Positions 1 through 7,891 of a stretch of 59,987 nt of DNA are shown piece by piece. The translations under genes were made by a program, and so were the position numbers. The notes under the pieces are model-generated. The model had not been told where the DNA came from and ran no database searches. It saw nothing but the letters and a program-made list of their open reading frames with translations. This DNA is from an uncultured Clostridia bacterium (GTDB lineage: Bacteria > Bacillota > Clostridia > Oscillospirales > Acutalibacteraceae): contig CAMCHQ010000013.1 in NCBI GenBank assembly GCA_945874765.1, positions 1-59,987 of the forward strand, read 5' to 3'. The number at the start of each line of letters is the position of its first letter. Positions within the stretch are counted from its first letter, which is position 1.

Positions 1-4
1 AGGC

Positions 5-49
5 GGCCCTTATAGGGCCTGTGCAAACCACCAGTTCAACTGGTGGTTA
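5..49. repeat. Two adjacent hairpins, possible transposon end
   Basis: Two perfect short inverted repeats lie side by side: GGCCCT/AGGGCC around TAT at 5-19, and AACCACCAGTT/AACTGGTGGTT around one C at 27-49. Terminal hairpins of this kind occur in IS200/IS605-type elements, but no transposase is visible on this side of the window edge. The sequence sits just upstream of the broken Res gene. It could equally be a terminator of a gene left of the window. Confidence 0.35.
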
Positions 50-143
50 TGATTTTAACTTACACACTTTATTTTACAATTTTTGGTATAATGCCATAAA
101 TGTTGAGGCTTGGTAATCCATACAATGTTTTATCCAAAAATGA

Positions 144-935
144 GATCGTAAAATTGAAGAATCTCACGGAAAATTTGATGATGCAGCGCAGTTCAAGCTT
201 TCTCACGATGCAAACAAGGACAGAACTGAAGTAAAGATTGGCGATGCAGAAAAGAAGTCGGATTTTGAAATCGTTAATTACATAATGAGTCAAACCATGT
301 TGCCAAGACTTGCAATATTCAAAATCTTAAAGGGTATATTCAAAAGAGAACTACTCAACGATCAGGATATACTTGAAAAAGCAACAGATAAAATCAAAGA
401 AGTGTTCAAGAGCATTTCTGCTCAAAAAATCACTAATTATGAAGTGGTTGACGGTTACGAAACCGATTCAGGCAACATTTTTGAACTTGACACGATTACA
501 GAACAGGATTTTGAAAAAGAGTGGAGAGTGTTCCATTCAAATCCAAATCGCAAAGCTGCAATCAATGAATATTACAAGATGGACAGCGAAGGCGAAAAGG
601 GGTTTGCCGATAAGCTTGAAAGCAACGAAAACATTTTGATGTTTACAAAGCTTAAAAAGGGCGGCTTTGTAATTGATACCCCGTATGGCAATTATTCTCC
701 AGACTGGGCAATAATCTGTCGCAAAGACGGTGTTGAAAAGCCTGAACTCGGTATCTATTTTATTGTTGAAACCAAAATCAACAAGGATCACAATGCATTG
801 ACTGAAGTTGAAGTTAATAAAATCAAATGCGGTCAGCTTCATTTCAAAGCTGTGTCTGATTTGGTGAAGTTTGATTGGGTTAAAAGCTACGAAGACTTCA
901 AGGCAAAGTTCGGAGTAAAAGAAAACGAAGTGTGA
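144..935 (+). pseudogene. Type III restriction enzyme Res subunit, C-terminal remnant
   Basis: Res subunits of type III restriction systems join a DEAD-type translocase to a C-terminal PD-(D/E)XK nuclease. Only the C-terminal part remains. The frame is open from just after a TGA at 141-143, well upstream of the ATG at 285, and reads straight through that ATG, so the ATG is internal and the 5' two thirds of the gene are gone. The nuclease core is visible as YSPDWAI followed by IYFIVETK. No helicase motifs and no Mod methylase gene are present. I read it as a decayed restriction gene in a defence island. The family call rests on the PD...ETK pattern and general similarity, not on a search. Confidence 0.6.
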
Positions 936-984
936 TTTGTTTTATTTTTATACTTTGATACATATAACTAAAACCGTGTAATAC

Positions 985-1012
985 AAAAGGGCAGGAATTT
1001 TCCTGCTCTTTT
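985..1012 (+). terminator. Rho-independent terminator after the Res remnant
   Basis: AAAAGGGCAGGA and TCCTGCTCTTTT form a stem around a short ATTT-type loop, followed by T residues, 50 bases after the Res stop codon. Confidence 0.75.
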
Positions 1013-1027
1013 ATGTTGAAAAATTCT

Positions 1028-1057
1028 TTGACATTTAACGTTTAAAAGTATTATAGT
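1028..1057 (+). promoter_or_regulatory. Sigma-A-type promoter in an AT-rich gap
   Basis: TTGACA at 1028-1033 is followed, after 17-18 bases, by TTATAG/TATAGT. It is the only clear promoter in the 305-base gap between the Res remnant and the gene at 1241, which otherwise holds only the terminator at 985-1012 and AT-rich sequence. It would give a leader of roughly 180 bases. Confidence 0.45.
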
Positions 1058-1240
1058 ATAATTATATTATTGTAATTAAAATATAACTTTTAGTTTTTAA
1101 TTAAATACAAGATAATATTTTTATGCTGTTTTTGAAATTGAGTGTAAATTTTAAATAGATAAAATATATATTTAAATGAATATAATGTATCATTCAGTGA
1201 ATATGGCAGTTTTAAATAATATAGGAGAATTATGTGAAAA

Positions 1241-1804
1241 ATGAAAAGATACGATCACTACTTGTTATATATGGATGAAGAAAAGAAAAATTTTATTGAT
1301 GAAAATGAAGATAGTTTAGTTAAACCGTTTTCAGAGTATTTTTTTTACTTACCCATTGAGTGTTTAGATAAAAAAATAAAAATAGAGTCAAAATTTGTAG
1401 CTGTTAAGACCTACAAAACAACTATATTGATAGAGGTAGAGGAAAAAGAATTAAAAATTAAAGTTCATTTTACCGACGATGATATAACTAATATTGTCAA
1501 TTCAATACACGATAATTATAATACTGAATTTTATGAATATCTAAAACACGAAATCAAAAAATTATTAAATAATACGAGCGATAGCAAGATCAGTTTTACC
1601 GTAGGAGATACAGAATTTAATGTTTATGGTATTGCTTTTAATGAACGATTTAATGACCTTGTTATCGAAAATCCGGCTGGTATAAAATTATTTGCAAATG
1701 AATTTATTTTTATATATGATTTGATTTTGGAAAAAGAAAGAATTGACAAAGATAAAAACAAACCAATAAAGTTTATTCAAAAGACATTTAAAAATTTATC
1801 GTAA
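1241..1804 (+). CDS. Protein of unknown function next to the retron
   Basis: A 187-residue, highly charged, lysine- and glutamate-rich soluble protein with no signal peptide, membrane segment or motif I recognise. Codon use is extremely AT-rich, like the retron that follows and unlike the core genes further right. An AGGAGA ribosome site lies about 15 bases upstream of the ATG, so spacing is loose. It ends only 7 bases before the -35 box of the retron promoter and has no visible terminator of its own. The position between a restriction remnant and a retron makes a role in defence possible, but that is guilt by association only. Confidence 0.6.
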   Translation: MKRYDHYLLYMDEEKKNFIDENEDSLVKPFSEYFFYLPIECLDKKIKIESKFVAVKTYKTTILIEVEEKELKIKVHFTDDDITNIVNSIHDNYNTEFYEYLKHEIKKLLNNTSDSKISFTVGDTEFNVYGIAFNERFNDLVIENPAGIKLFANEFIFIYDLILEKERIDKDKNKPIKFIQKTFKNLS

Positions 1805-1810
1805 AATATA

Positions 1811-1839
1811 TTGATATATTAACATGGGTTTGATATAAT
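1811..1839 (+). promoter_or_regulatory. Retron promoter
   Basis: TTGATA at 1811-1816, a 17-base spacer and a perfect TATAAT at 1834-1839. Transcription would start about 1845-1847, which is the 5' end of the a1 repeat of the retron RNA. The agreement between predicted start and RNA boundary supports both calls. Confidence 0.75.
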
Positions 1840-1843
1840 AAAT

Positions 1844-2025
1844 ATGGTCCTAGTACGGATAATACCACCTCAGCATTATGAGGTTATTTAATTAACAATC
1901 TCGAAAAATTCATTTTTGCTGTTGCAAATTTTTGAAAATTAAATTTATCGTTTCGAGCGACTTGCTCTCACTTTCAAAATTTAATTTTTTTGAGATTAAT
2001 TTTTTATGAATTTTTGTAGGACCAT
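1844..2025 (+). ncRNA. Retron msr-msd RNA (template and primer RNA for msDNA)
   Basis: Retron RNAs fold so that repeats a1 and a2 pair and present a branching G to the reverse transcriptase. Here ATGGTCCTA (1844-1852) is the exact reverse complement of TAGGACCAT (2017-2025). G1853, directly after a1, is the candidate branch point. An msr hairpin follows (ACCTCA 1867-1872 / TGAGGT 1879-1884, six-base loop). The msd part is a long AT-rich stem opened by AATCTC 1897-1902 / GAGATT 1992-1997 with a G.T pair and a run of A/T pairs above it, and capped by GAGC/GCTC at 1955-1967. The order RNA, effector, RT matches nucleoside-deoxyribosyltransferase retrons of the Ec86 (Eco1) type. The msDNA ends cannot be set from sequence. 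Confidence 0.85.
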
Positions 2026-2045
2026 CCTTTGTGGAGGAAGTAAAA

Positions 2046-3077
2046 ATGAATTATGTTTTTACGAACAAGCCCGAATTTGAAGAACCAATTCGGGTTTTGT
2101 TTTTATGTGGAACAAAATATACAAAAAATGATAGTGATAAACGTACTATTTTAAAAAAATATTTGGAACGTGCTCCTGAAAATAAGGCTATAATATTGGA
2201 AGAATACTATAATTTTAAACAAAATAGGAATTCACCTCTTTTATCTTATTATGAAACAGAATTGTTCAGTTTGTTTAATATAGAAATGTTAGCTGCTGCC
2301 TTTTCGACAAATGTAATAATTATACATGAATCCAATTCTACTGCAGGTGAAATTGCTGCTTTTGCAGGAAATCCATATATAAGAGACAAGTTAATTGTAT
2401 TAGCCCCTGAACGTTATTCTATTGAAGAAGAAAAAATTTCGAACTTTTTGTCACTTGCTTTTTGGAATAAAAAAAACAAAAAAATCAAAAATGATATTAT
2501 TCGATTTTATCCTTTTATTAAAAAGTATAATGTATCGCCGAATCGCTCGACATATTATACTTATTTCAAGAATAATGAGCTTCCGTCTTATTTAAGTCGA
2601 AAACTTGATACAATTATTGGACATTCATTTCAAAAAGAAAATGTTAAAATAGATTTAGGTAAAAAATTAGAAAAAAATAATGAAGTTGTATATTTGGATT
2701 TCTTTTCATTTAAAAATTATGTGTTTTCATTATATACAATTAAAGAATTTCGAGACGAATTACATAATTGTAAAAAAATTTATGAAATAAAAAATTTATT
2801 TGTAAAAAGATTTAAGGAGATATTAAAAAACACTTATATTTTTGATTTGGGATCCTGCAAAAGAATAAAAATAATATTGAATCATCAAATCGATCTTAAT
2901 TTTGAAGATGCTATTAGTATGATGATATACATTATGAATGCGTGTGATATATTTCATATTTCTAAGTGTGAGAATAGTGATAATATAAAAGTTCAAAAAG
3001 CAAAATGGTCGGTCGAAAGAACACAGGCTTATGCAAAGCTTTTAAAAAAGCAAAATTTGAAGGAATGGGGTGAATAA
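2046..3077 (+). CDS. Retron effector, nucleoside deoxyribosyltransferase-like (St85/Ec86 family)
   Basis: In type II retrons this protein is the toxic effector held in check by RT-msDNA and released on phage attack. The N-terminal half has the Rossmann-like NDT fold: RVLFLCGTKY near the start, then NVIIIHESNSTAGEIAAFAG with the HExxSTAGE pattern that carries the catalytic glutamate of the family. The C-terminal half (about residues 190-343) is lysine-rich and matches the position of the DNA-binding/winged-helix part. I chose ATG 2046 over an in-frame GTG at 2031 because GTG overlaps the GGAGG ribosome site (2034-2038), which sits 7 bases before ATG 2046. The stop is one base before the RT start codon, so the two are co-translated. 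Confidence 0.8.
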   Translation: MNYVFTNKPEFEEPIRVLFLCGTKYTKNDSDKRTILKKYLERAPENKAIILEEYYNFKQNRNSPLLSYYETELFSLFNIEMLAAAFSTNVIIIHESNSTAGEIAAFAGNPYIRDKLIVLAPERYSIEEEKISNFLSLAFWNKKNKKIKNDIIRFYPFIKKYNVSPNRSTYYTYFKNNELPSYLSRKLDTIIGHSFQKENVKIDLGKKLEKNNEVVYLDFFSFKNYVFSLYTIKEFRDELHNCKKIYEIKNLFVKRFKEILKNTYIFDLGSCKRIKIILNHQIDLNFEDAISMMIYIMNACDIFHISKCENSDNIKVQKAKWSVERTQAYAKLLKKQNLKEWGE

Positions 3078-3078
3078 T

Positions 3079-4022
3079 ATGAATGACGATTTAATAAATT
3101 ATTATATTCCTAAGTCAAATAAGTTAAATGCTTACAGAAAAATCACTACTTATAAAAGTAAAGACTGTGAGTTATATAATTATCATGATAAAGCAATCAT
3201 TTCTTTAAATAAATATTTGCATCATTCGGATTTTGCTAAAGCGTATATTAAAGGAAGATCTATCATTACAAATGCAAAAGCTCATAAATATAATGATGTA
3301 TTTATTTGCTTAGAAATAAAGGATTTTTTTCAAGTATTAGATTGGAAAAATTATCGAATATTTTATTCTATGAAATTAATAAAAAAAGAATTAATCGTTT
3401 TACGAAAAAACAGTGTGATGAACTTGTAAATTCTTGTACAAATTCTAATGTCGGTTTAGCAATTGGATTAAAACCATCTCCTATTCTTGCAAATATATAC
3501 CTAAAAGAATTTGACGGTTTGCTATATGGCAAACTAAAAAGAATTGATGTGAAAAATATTATATATACAAGGTATGCTGATGATATTACGATATCCTATA
3601 AACAATGTTTGAGTGAAAAACAAAAAGATCTTGTTAATGATGAAATAGTTAACATTGTAGAAAATTTATTAAGAAAATACAGTCTTAAACTAAATAGAAA
3701 GAAAACAAGAATAATTGATTTAGATGTTTCAAATCATGTTAGAATAACTGGAATAAACATAACAAAAGATGAAGAAGATTTCAGAAAATTAACTGTTGGC
3801 AGAAAAACAAAAAATGAAATATATAATAAAGCGATTGCTTTATTATCAAATAATAACCATGACGATATTTGGCGTTTAGAAGCACAAAAACTAAAAGGAC
3901 TACAGTCTTTTGTTTTGTCTGTTGAAGGAATATCATACCAAAAATCATATTCAGATAGAATGATATCTATTATTAAAGAGCATGGATATGATTCGTTAAA
4001 AGAATATATAGATTCATTGTAA
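3079..4022 (+). CDS. ret: Retron reverse transcriptase, split by a -1 frameshift
   Basis: The RT makes msDNA from the msr-msd RNA. Two overlapping frames together give about 315 residues, the usual size of a retron RT. Frame one (ATG 3079) carries the retron NAxxH motif (NAKAH) and runs into EIKDFF; frame two continues as FFSSI, GLAIGLKPSPILANIYL, the catalytic YADD (TRYADDITIS) and the VTG-equivalent RITGINI. The join is at the seven-T run 3324-3330: GAT TTT TTT in frame one, then a slip of -1 gives TCA (Ser) and restores the canonical DFFSSI of RT motif A. Without a shift the protein stops at 3429 with no YADD. It may be programmed frameshifting, a one-base deletion, or a homopolymer sequencing error. 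Confidence 0.8.
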
Positions 4023-4048
4023 CTGAAACTAAAATAATTTATTTGAAC

Positions 4049-4085
4049 AAAAAGCAATCCAGTGTTAATTTCCGGATTGCTTTTT
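4049..4085 (+). terminator. Retron operon terminator
   Basis: AAAAAGCAATCC pairs with GGATTGCTTTTT across a 13-base loop, 26 bases after the RT stop. The rest of the gap to 4304 is AT-rich with nothing else I can name. Confidence 0.8.
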
Positions 4086-4304
4086 GTAATGATTACAATG
4101 AATGTATATACTTATACATTTTTTACTTGAAAACGCAAATATACAGTAAAATTTATTTCTGTTACGCAAGTTTTTTTGTCAGTGTTTTCAAATTGTTTTT
4201 TTAAAATGATTTGAAAAATCTATTGATTAGTAATAGTGAAATATTGTTTTTATAAATTTTTCATAAATATAGTTTTCAAAATTTAATTACTGAAATATTA
4301 AAAC

Positions 4305-5213
4305 TTAATCTTTCAATTTGTTATAAACTTCCATTAAATTATTTTTCACGGTTTTATAATCAACATTTTCGAACAATAATTTTGAAGTGACTTCATTATA
4401 ATCTTTTTTGAAGTAATCTTCATTTATGATTTTGCCGATTATATTTTTAATACTTTGGTCATCTTTAGCCGACGGGCAGGCTGAATCTGTTGAACGAATT
4501 TCTCTGACTTCATCAAATAACGCATAAAACTCATTATTAAATGTGATTTGTGGCATGAGTTTATATAAGTCGTACAAATGCCTTGATGTGTGTTCTTTGT
4601 TACCGTTCAAATAATAATCACCAATGGCAAAAATCTTATCAATAAATGTTCTTGTGAGCGTTTGCACTTTTAATTCAAAAGGTTCTAATTCATATTCTTT
4701 GATGATGTCATCTAAATTTTGCTGTTTCAAAAAGCGATAAATATAGGTGTCAGCTTCCCTAATTTCATACGGAAAAGGTTTCATAAACACGGCGGTTTCA
4801 ACATATAAATACGGCTTGATTGTTATGAAAGTATCGTCGATAATCGGATAGGTGATTTGGTATTTGTTGAAATAAGTTCTTGTCATTATTTCTTCTTCGT
4901 TATCAAGCTGTAAACCTAAATTATCAATTGATTTTTTAATTGCAATTTTCAGCTTTTTACGCATACCCTCGGTAGCTTTGTCGGCATTGATACCGATGTC
5001 AATATCTTCTGAAAATCTGCTGATTATCTTATAGCATTTTGACAGCGAAGTTCCGCCTTTGAAAATAATATCAGGATAGTTTTTATTGATTTCTTTGAGC
5101 AACAAAGAAACATAATAGTCTTTTTCAACGATTGCTATTTCAATACCTAAAGCATTTGATGTTGCAATTAAAATGTCGTTGAAAGTTTCTTTATCATTGT
5201 GCAAGTTTTTCAA
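4305..5213 (-). CDS. AbiEii/AbiGii-type nucleotidyltransferase toxin
   Basis: AbiEii is the toxin of type IV abortive-infection systems; related toxins are nucleotidyltransferases that act on nucleotides or tRNA. The 302-residue protein shows the family signature IIFKGGTSLSKCY followed by FSEDIDIGI, giving the GG(T)S and DxD metal site near residues 52-72. The start is TTG, with GGAGG 9 bases upstream; this overlaps the end of the antitoxin gene by 20 bases, so the pair is translationally coupled. It converges with the retron operon. Function in this strain is inferred from family and context. Confidence 0.85.
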   Translation of the reverse strand: MKNLHNDKETFNDILIATSNALGIEIAIVEKDYYVSLLLKEINKNYPDIIFKGGTSLSKCYKIISRFSEDIDIGINADKATEGMRKKLKIAIKKSIDNLGLQLDNEEEIMTRTYFNKYQITYPIIDDTFITIKPYLYVETAVFMKPFPYEIREADTYIYRFLKQQNLDDIIKEYELEPFELKVQTLTRTFIDKIFAIGDYYLNGNKEHTSRHLYDLYKLMPQITFNNEFYALFDEVREIRSTDSACPSAKDDQSIKNIIGKIINEDYFKKDYNEVTSKLLFENVDYKTVKNNLMEVYNKLKD

Positions 5214-5820
5214 TTAACGGGCCTCCTAATATTTTTTTGGATACGGAATCGGGAAATACGGAACAGTATTTGCTGATGGATAAGAGTGAAATATTGTTTT
5301 CTTTAATGTAATTTTCAAGATTTTTTATTTTTATGCTGTCCAATTTATCAAGGTCAATCAACCTAATGAGTTCACAAAATTGCAACGTTTTGAAATTCGA
5401 TTTAGTGATTTTTGTCGGCGGTTTGCAGAGATATACGCTTTGGTTACCGACTTCTACTTTTCTTCCACGGGTCGATTCATTGTTTGAAATGACAGTGATG
5501 ACATTCGGTACCTGTGTTGTAAGTCCAAATGAATTTAATAGGGAGGTGCCGCCAAGATAACCGTATATGTCTTGCGAATTTTGAATATATTTTTTTGTGA
5601 TAACCTTTCTCGGATTTAATACGGAATCACCGAGAATAGTTTTTCTCGGAATGTAGTAAACACCTGTTGAAAATCGTTTTAACTGTTTGCCGTCAACCAA
5701 AGTTTTGATTGCTTTATCAATCCAAGGGCGTGAGCGCTGAGGATACATTTTTTCTATATCCTCGATAAGTATCGGCTCATCGGTATTAAATTTTTCGGAT
5801 AATTCATTAAAAATATTCAT
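5194..5820 (-). CDS. AbiEi-like antitoxin/regulator (DUF6088 family)
   Basis: First gene of the AbiE pair. The 208-residue protein begins with a winged-helix region (residues about 15-60, ending GVYYIPRKT), as in AbiEi antitoxins that repress their own promoter, followed by the DUF6088-type segment YLGGTSLLNSFGLTTQVP. A full AAAGGAGG site lies 8 bases before the ATG. The promoter directly upstream is a perfect consensus. AbiEi antitoxins act without binding the toxin protein, which is the definition of type IV systems. Confidence 0.8.
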   Translation of the reverse strand: MNIFNELSEKFNTDEPILIEDIEKMYPQRSRPWIDKAIKTLVDGKQLKRFSTGVYYIPRKTILGDSVLNPRKVITKKYIQNSQDIYGYLGGTSLLNSFGLTTQVPNVITVISNNESTRGRKVEVGNQSVYLCKPPTKITKSNFKTLQFCELIRLIDLDKLDSIKIKNLENYIKENNISLLSISKYCSVFPDSVSKKILGGPLIEKLAQ

Positions 5821-5841
5821 ACTATCGCCTCCTTTATATTG

Positions 5842-5870
5842 ATTATATTATATTATACACTTAATGTCAA
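5842..5870 (-). promoter_or_regulatory. Consensus promoter of the abiE operon
   Basis: On the minus strand TTGACA (5870-5865), exactly 17 bases, then TATAAT (5847-5842). Both hexamers are perfect. The start of transcription would be about 15-20 bases before the antitoxin ATG. The AT-rich spacer and -10 repeat the string TATAATA, a likely target for self-repression by the antitoxin. Confidence 0.8.
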
Positions 5871-5905
5871 TATTTCGTACTTTGAATTTTTCTGTTGTAA
5901 AGGTG

Positions 5906-5943
5906 AAAAAAGCGTTGAAGATTTGTTTTCTTCAACGCTTTTT
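5906..5943 (-). terminator. Terminator of the MarR/membrane-protein operon
   Basis: AAAAAGCGTTGAAG and CTTCAACGCTTTTT form a perfect stem about 45 bases beyond the stop of the membrane protein gene. The bases between stop and stem are repeated at 7411-7452 beside another terminator. Confidence 0.75.
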
Positions 5944-5987
5944 CTTATAGGTATATAGATTTTTTTGTTAATTTTATGTTTCAAATC

Positions 5988-6668
5988 TTAAAACAAAAGC
6001 TGAAGTCCCATTACGATAATCCACATATATGCACAGGTTTTTGGAATCATAAGCAAGCCAACCTTTGGCTTTGTTTTGCTGAACAATGTTACAGGGATGT
6101 AGCAACCGAATGAAATGATGATTGCGGCAACCATTCTTGTCATATGAAGGTTATTTGTGTTGCCTGAAATTGCGTAAAGAATGATTACGCCGATGCCTGT
6201 TACTGTAAAAACTGCGTTTCTGATGACGGAAAGCTTCATATTGCCTTCGTCTGAACACCAATTGTTTTGCGGAAGAACGCAGATTATCATTCTGATGATT
6301 GCGGAAATCCAAATCATTGCTTCAACTGCAACAGGTGCTGTCAATTCGGGAAATGTAAGCTTCCAAATGTACAACAAAACAATGTAGAATGCTGTCATTG
6401 TGATTGAGGAAACCTGCAAGCCGATGCCGAGTTGCCTTTTGATTTTGTCGTTGCTACCGTGAACTGCTCTGATAATTCTCGGAACAAGGTGGAATGCGTC
6501 ACCGCCGCAAAGTGTCAATGTTAACACGCCGTATAAGATGAACAAAGGATTGCCCTTTGAAAATGCGAAGAATAAAATACCTGCGATTAAGTCAAAAATC
6601 AAATATCCAGCGTCAAAAATTGCTTCCATAATATCGGGAATTTGCGGTTTGTATTTTTCGTTTGCCAT
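5988..6668 (-). CDS. Polytopic membrane protein, function unknown
   Basis: About 226 residues with some seven hydrophobic segments spread over the whole length (for example DLIAGILFFAF, ILYGVLTLTLCGG, MIWISAIIRMIICVL, AAIIISFGCYIPVTLF). I recognise no catalytic or transport signature. The start at ATG 6668 is set by an AGGAG site 9 bases upstream; a longer frame to 6704 lacks one. It follows a MarR-type regulator by about 45 bases, so it is probably the gene that regulator controls. Confidence 0.7.
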   Translation of the reverse strand: MANEKYKPQIPDIMEAIFDAGYLIFDLIAGILFFAFSKGNPLFILYGVLTLTLCGGDAFHLVPRIIRAVHGSNDKIKRQLGIGLQVSSITMTAFYIVLLYIWKLTFPELTAPVAVEAMIWISAIIRMIICVLPQNNWCSDEGNMKLSVIRNAVFTVTGIGVIILYAISGNTNNLHMTRMVAAIIISFGCYIPVTLFSKTKPKVGLLMIPKTCAYMWIIVMGLQLLF

Positions 6669-6712
6669 AATTAAAACTCCTTTTTTACTTAAATATATTA
6701 ACATTCCAGATT

Positions 6713-7141
6713 TTATTTATTCTTTAAACAATCTTCTGCGTTATTGCAGATTTTTTCAAAAATATTCTTAAATGTTGCGATTTCCTCATCCGAAAATCCT
6801 TTGAGCACATCGTGGGCAAAACGCTTTTGCGTGTCGATACCCTCGTAGATTATGCTTTTTGCACTTTCGGTCACAAAAATTTCTATGTGTTTTTTGTTGC
6901 TTTCGCTCTGCTTTTTTTCAATCAAGCCTTTGTTTTCAAGTGATTTGAGCGAGGTTGAAACATGAGATTTTGTTGATTTGCGAATTTTGACAATGTCTGC
7001 CGCCGTGTTGAATTCGGGGTTGCTGTGCAAAAACATCAGTATGTCATATTCCATTTGGGTCAAATCGTACTTGTCGCAAATCGAACTTGTGAGCAATTCG
7101 TAATAGCCGGTAATTGTTTTGTGCCTGTCCCAAAAATGCAT
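6713..7141 (-). CDS. MarR-family transcriptional regulator
   Basis: 142 residues with the MarR winged-helix layout: MEYDILMFLHSNPEFNTAADIVKIRKSTKSHVSTSLKSLE holds the recognition helix and KGLIEKKQSESNKKHIEIFVTE the wing, with dimerisation helices at both ends. MarR proteins bind short inverted repeats as dimers and often repress their own operon. Its promoter carries such a repeat. AAGGAG precedes the ATG by about 8 bases. The membrane protein downstream is the likely partner. Confidence 0.85.
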   Translation of the reverse strand: MHFWDRHKTITGYYELLTSSICDKYDLTQMEYDILMFLHSNPEFNTAADIVKIRKSTKSHVSTSLKSLENKGLIEKKQSESNKKHIEIFVTESAKSIIYEGIDTQKRFAHDVLKGFSDEEIATFKNIFEKICNNAEDCLKNK

Positions 7142-7161
7142 AATGTCACTCCTTGTTAATC

Positions 7162-7205
7162 GTTCTATTTAGAACCATTATAGCGTGCGATATATAGTTT
7201 GTCAA
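7162..7205 (-). promoter_or_regulatory. Consensus promoter with MarR-type operator
   Basis: On the minus strand TTGACA (7205-7200), 17 bases, TATAAT (7182-7177), then the inverted repeat GTTCT-AAAT-AGAAC at 7175-7162 right at the expected transcription start. A repressor bound there would block initiation, so it is a good candidate for autoregulation by the MarR protein. Confidence 0.75.
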
Positions 7206-7527
7206 TACATACATTTTGGCAATTTGTAAATCTGCATTAATTTTATGATTGTTGCTATAACGAATTAAAAGTTACGGTACAATGCATCTAAGTTTTAACA
7301 GAGAAGCCGGTCAAATGTTTCTTGTTGAATGAAAATTCGCAGGATTTATATTTTTCATTATACTTTTTATTTACGAAAACGAGCCGAGATGTGCGTATCT
7401 CGGCTCGTTTTTCTTATGGGTATGTAGACCTTTTTTCGTTAATTTTATGTTTTTAATGTGTTTGACCGCCCACTATACATATTTTTCAAGTCTCGAAAGT
7501 GGCTTAAATAGGGCGTTTTGAAAAATT
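7206..7527. other. Gap without a gene
   Basis: Apart from the terminator at 7379-7412 and the copy of a repeated 3' tail at 7411-7452, I see no coding frame with a credible start and no further structure. Confidence 0.5.
7379..7412 (-). terminator. Strong hairpin, terminator-like
   Basis: ACGAGCCGAGAT and ATCTCGGCTCGT pair perfectly over 12 bases around a GTGCGT loop, with T and A runs on the two sides, so it could serve both strands. It lies beyond the 3' end of the truncated spore-protein gene. Confidence 0.7.
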
Positions 7528-7617
7528 TTAATGCAAAAAAACACCAACCTCAGAAGCAGCTTCCATCTTAAATCTGTTAAGAGCTTCTTTAGCTTCAGGA
7601 ACTGTATTCTTTGCCAT
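7528..7617 (-). pseudogene. Truncated alpha/beta small acid-soluble spore protein
   Basis: Alpha/beta SASPs coat DNA in spores. This frame starts with ATG after an AGAGAGGTG site and reads MAKNTVPEAKEALNRFKMEA-type sequence, ending ASEVGV, the conserved N-terminal SASP half. It then runs into FLH and a stop after only 29 residues; the expected second half with the GGxxTKR-like motif is absent. Truncation is at a run of seven T on the coding strand. The remnant is good evidence that the lineage sporulates or did so recently. Confidence 0.7.
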
Positions 7618-7891
7618 TGTAAAAACACCTCTCTTATCAAAAATTCGCAAAGCAAGCTGATATTTTGAATAAAATTTTCATCAAAATATTTATCACATAA
7701 TATCAAATCACTCTTGCAAGTATAGTTTATGAAATGTATGCGCTTTTACAATTGAAAAATTTTTACAATTAATGATTTTATCAAAATTAATTTTGCTTAT
7801 CGTTAAATATACCACAACCTTTTAAGGCGACAATTTTGTTTTCATACTTTTCGGGTACAATATGATTAACACTTACTCGGAGGTAAATACA

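Noticed and set aside
537..842. Long minus-strand frame opposite the Res remnant
   Set aside because: It mirrors a well-supported plus-strand coding region, has no ribosome site and no family pattern.
3311..3330. Internal Shine-Dalgarno (AAAGGA) as stimulator of the RT frameshift
   Set aside because: It touches the slippery run, whereas -1 stimulators normally lie about 10 bases upstream; no clear downstream pseudoknot was seen either.
3734..4057. Minus-strand frame of about 107 codons opposite the reverse transcriptase
   Set aside because: Antisense shadow of the RT frame with conserved motifs on the other strand.
7473..7706. Minus-strand frame of 77 codons around the SASP remnant
   Set aside because: It is in a different frame from the clear SASP sequence and has no motif; the short SASP frame explains the region better.
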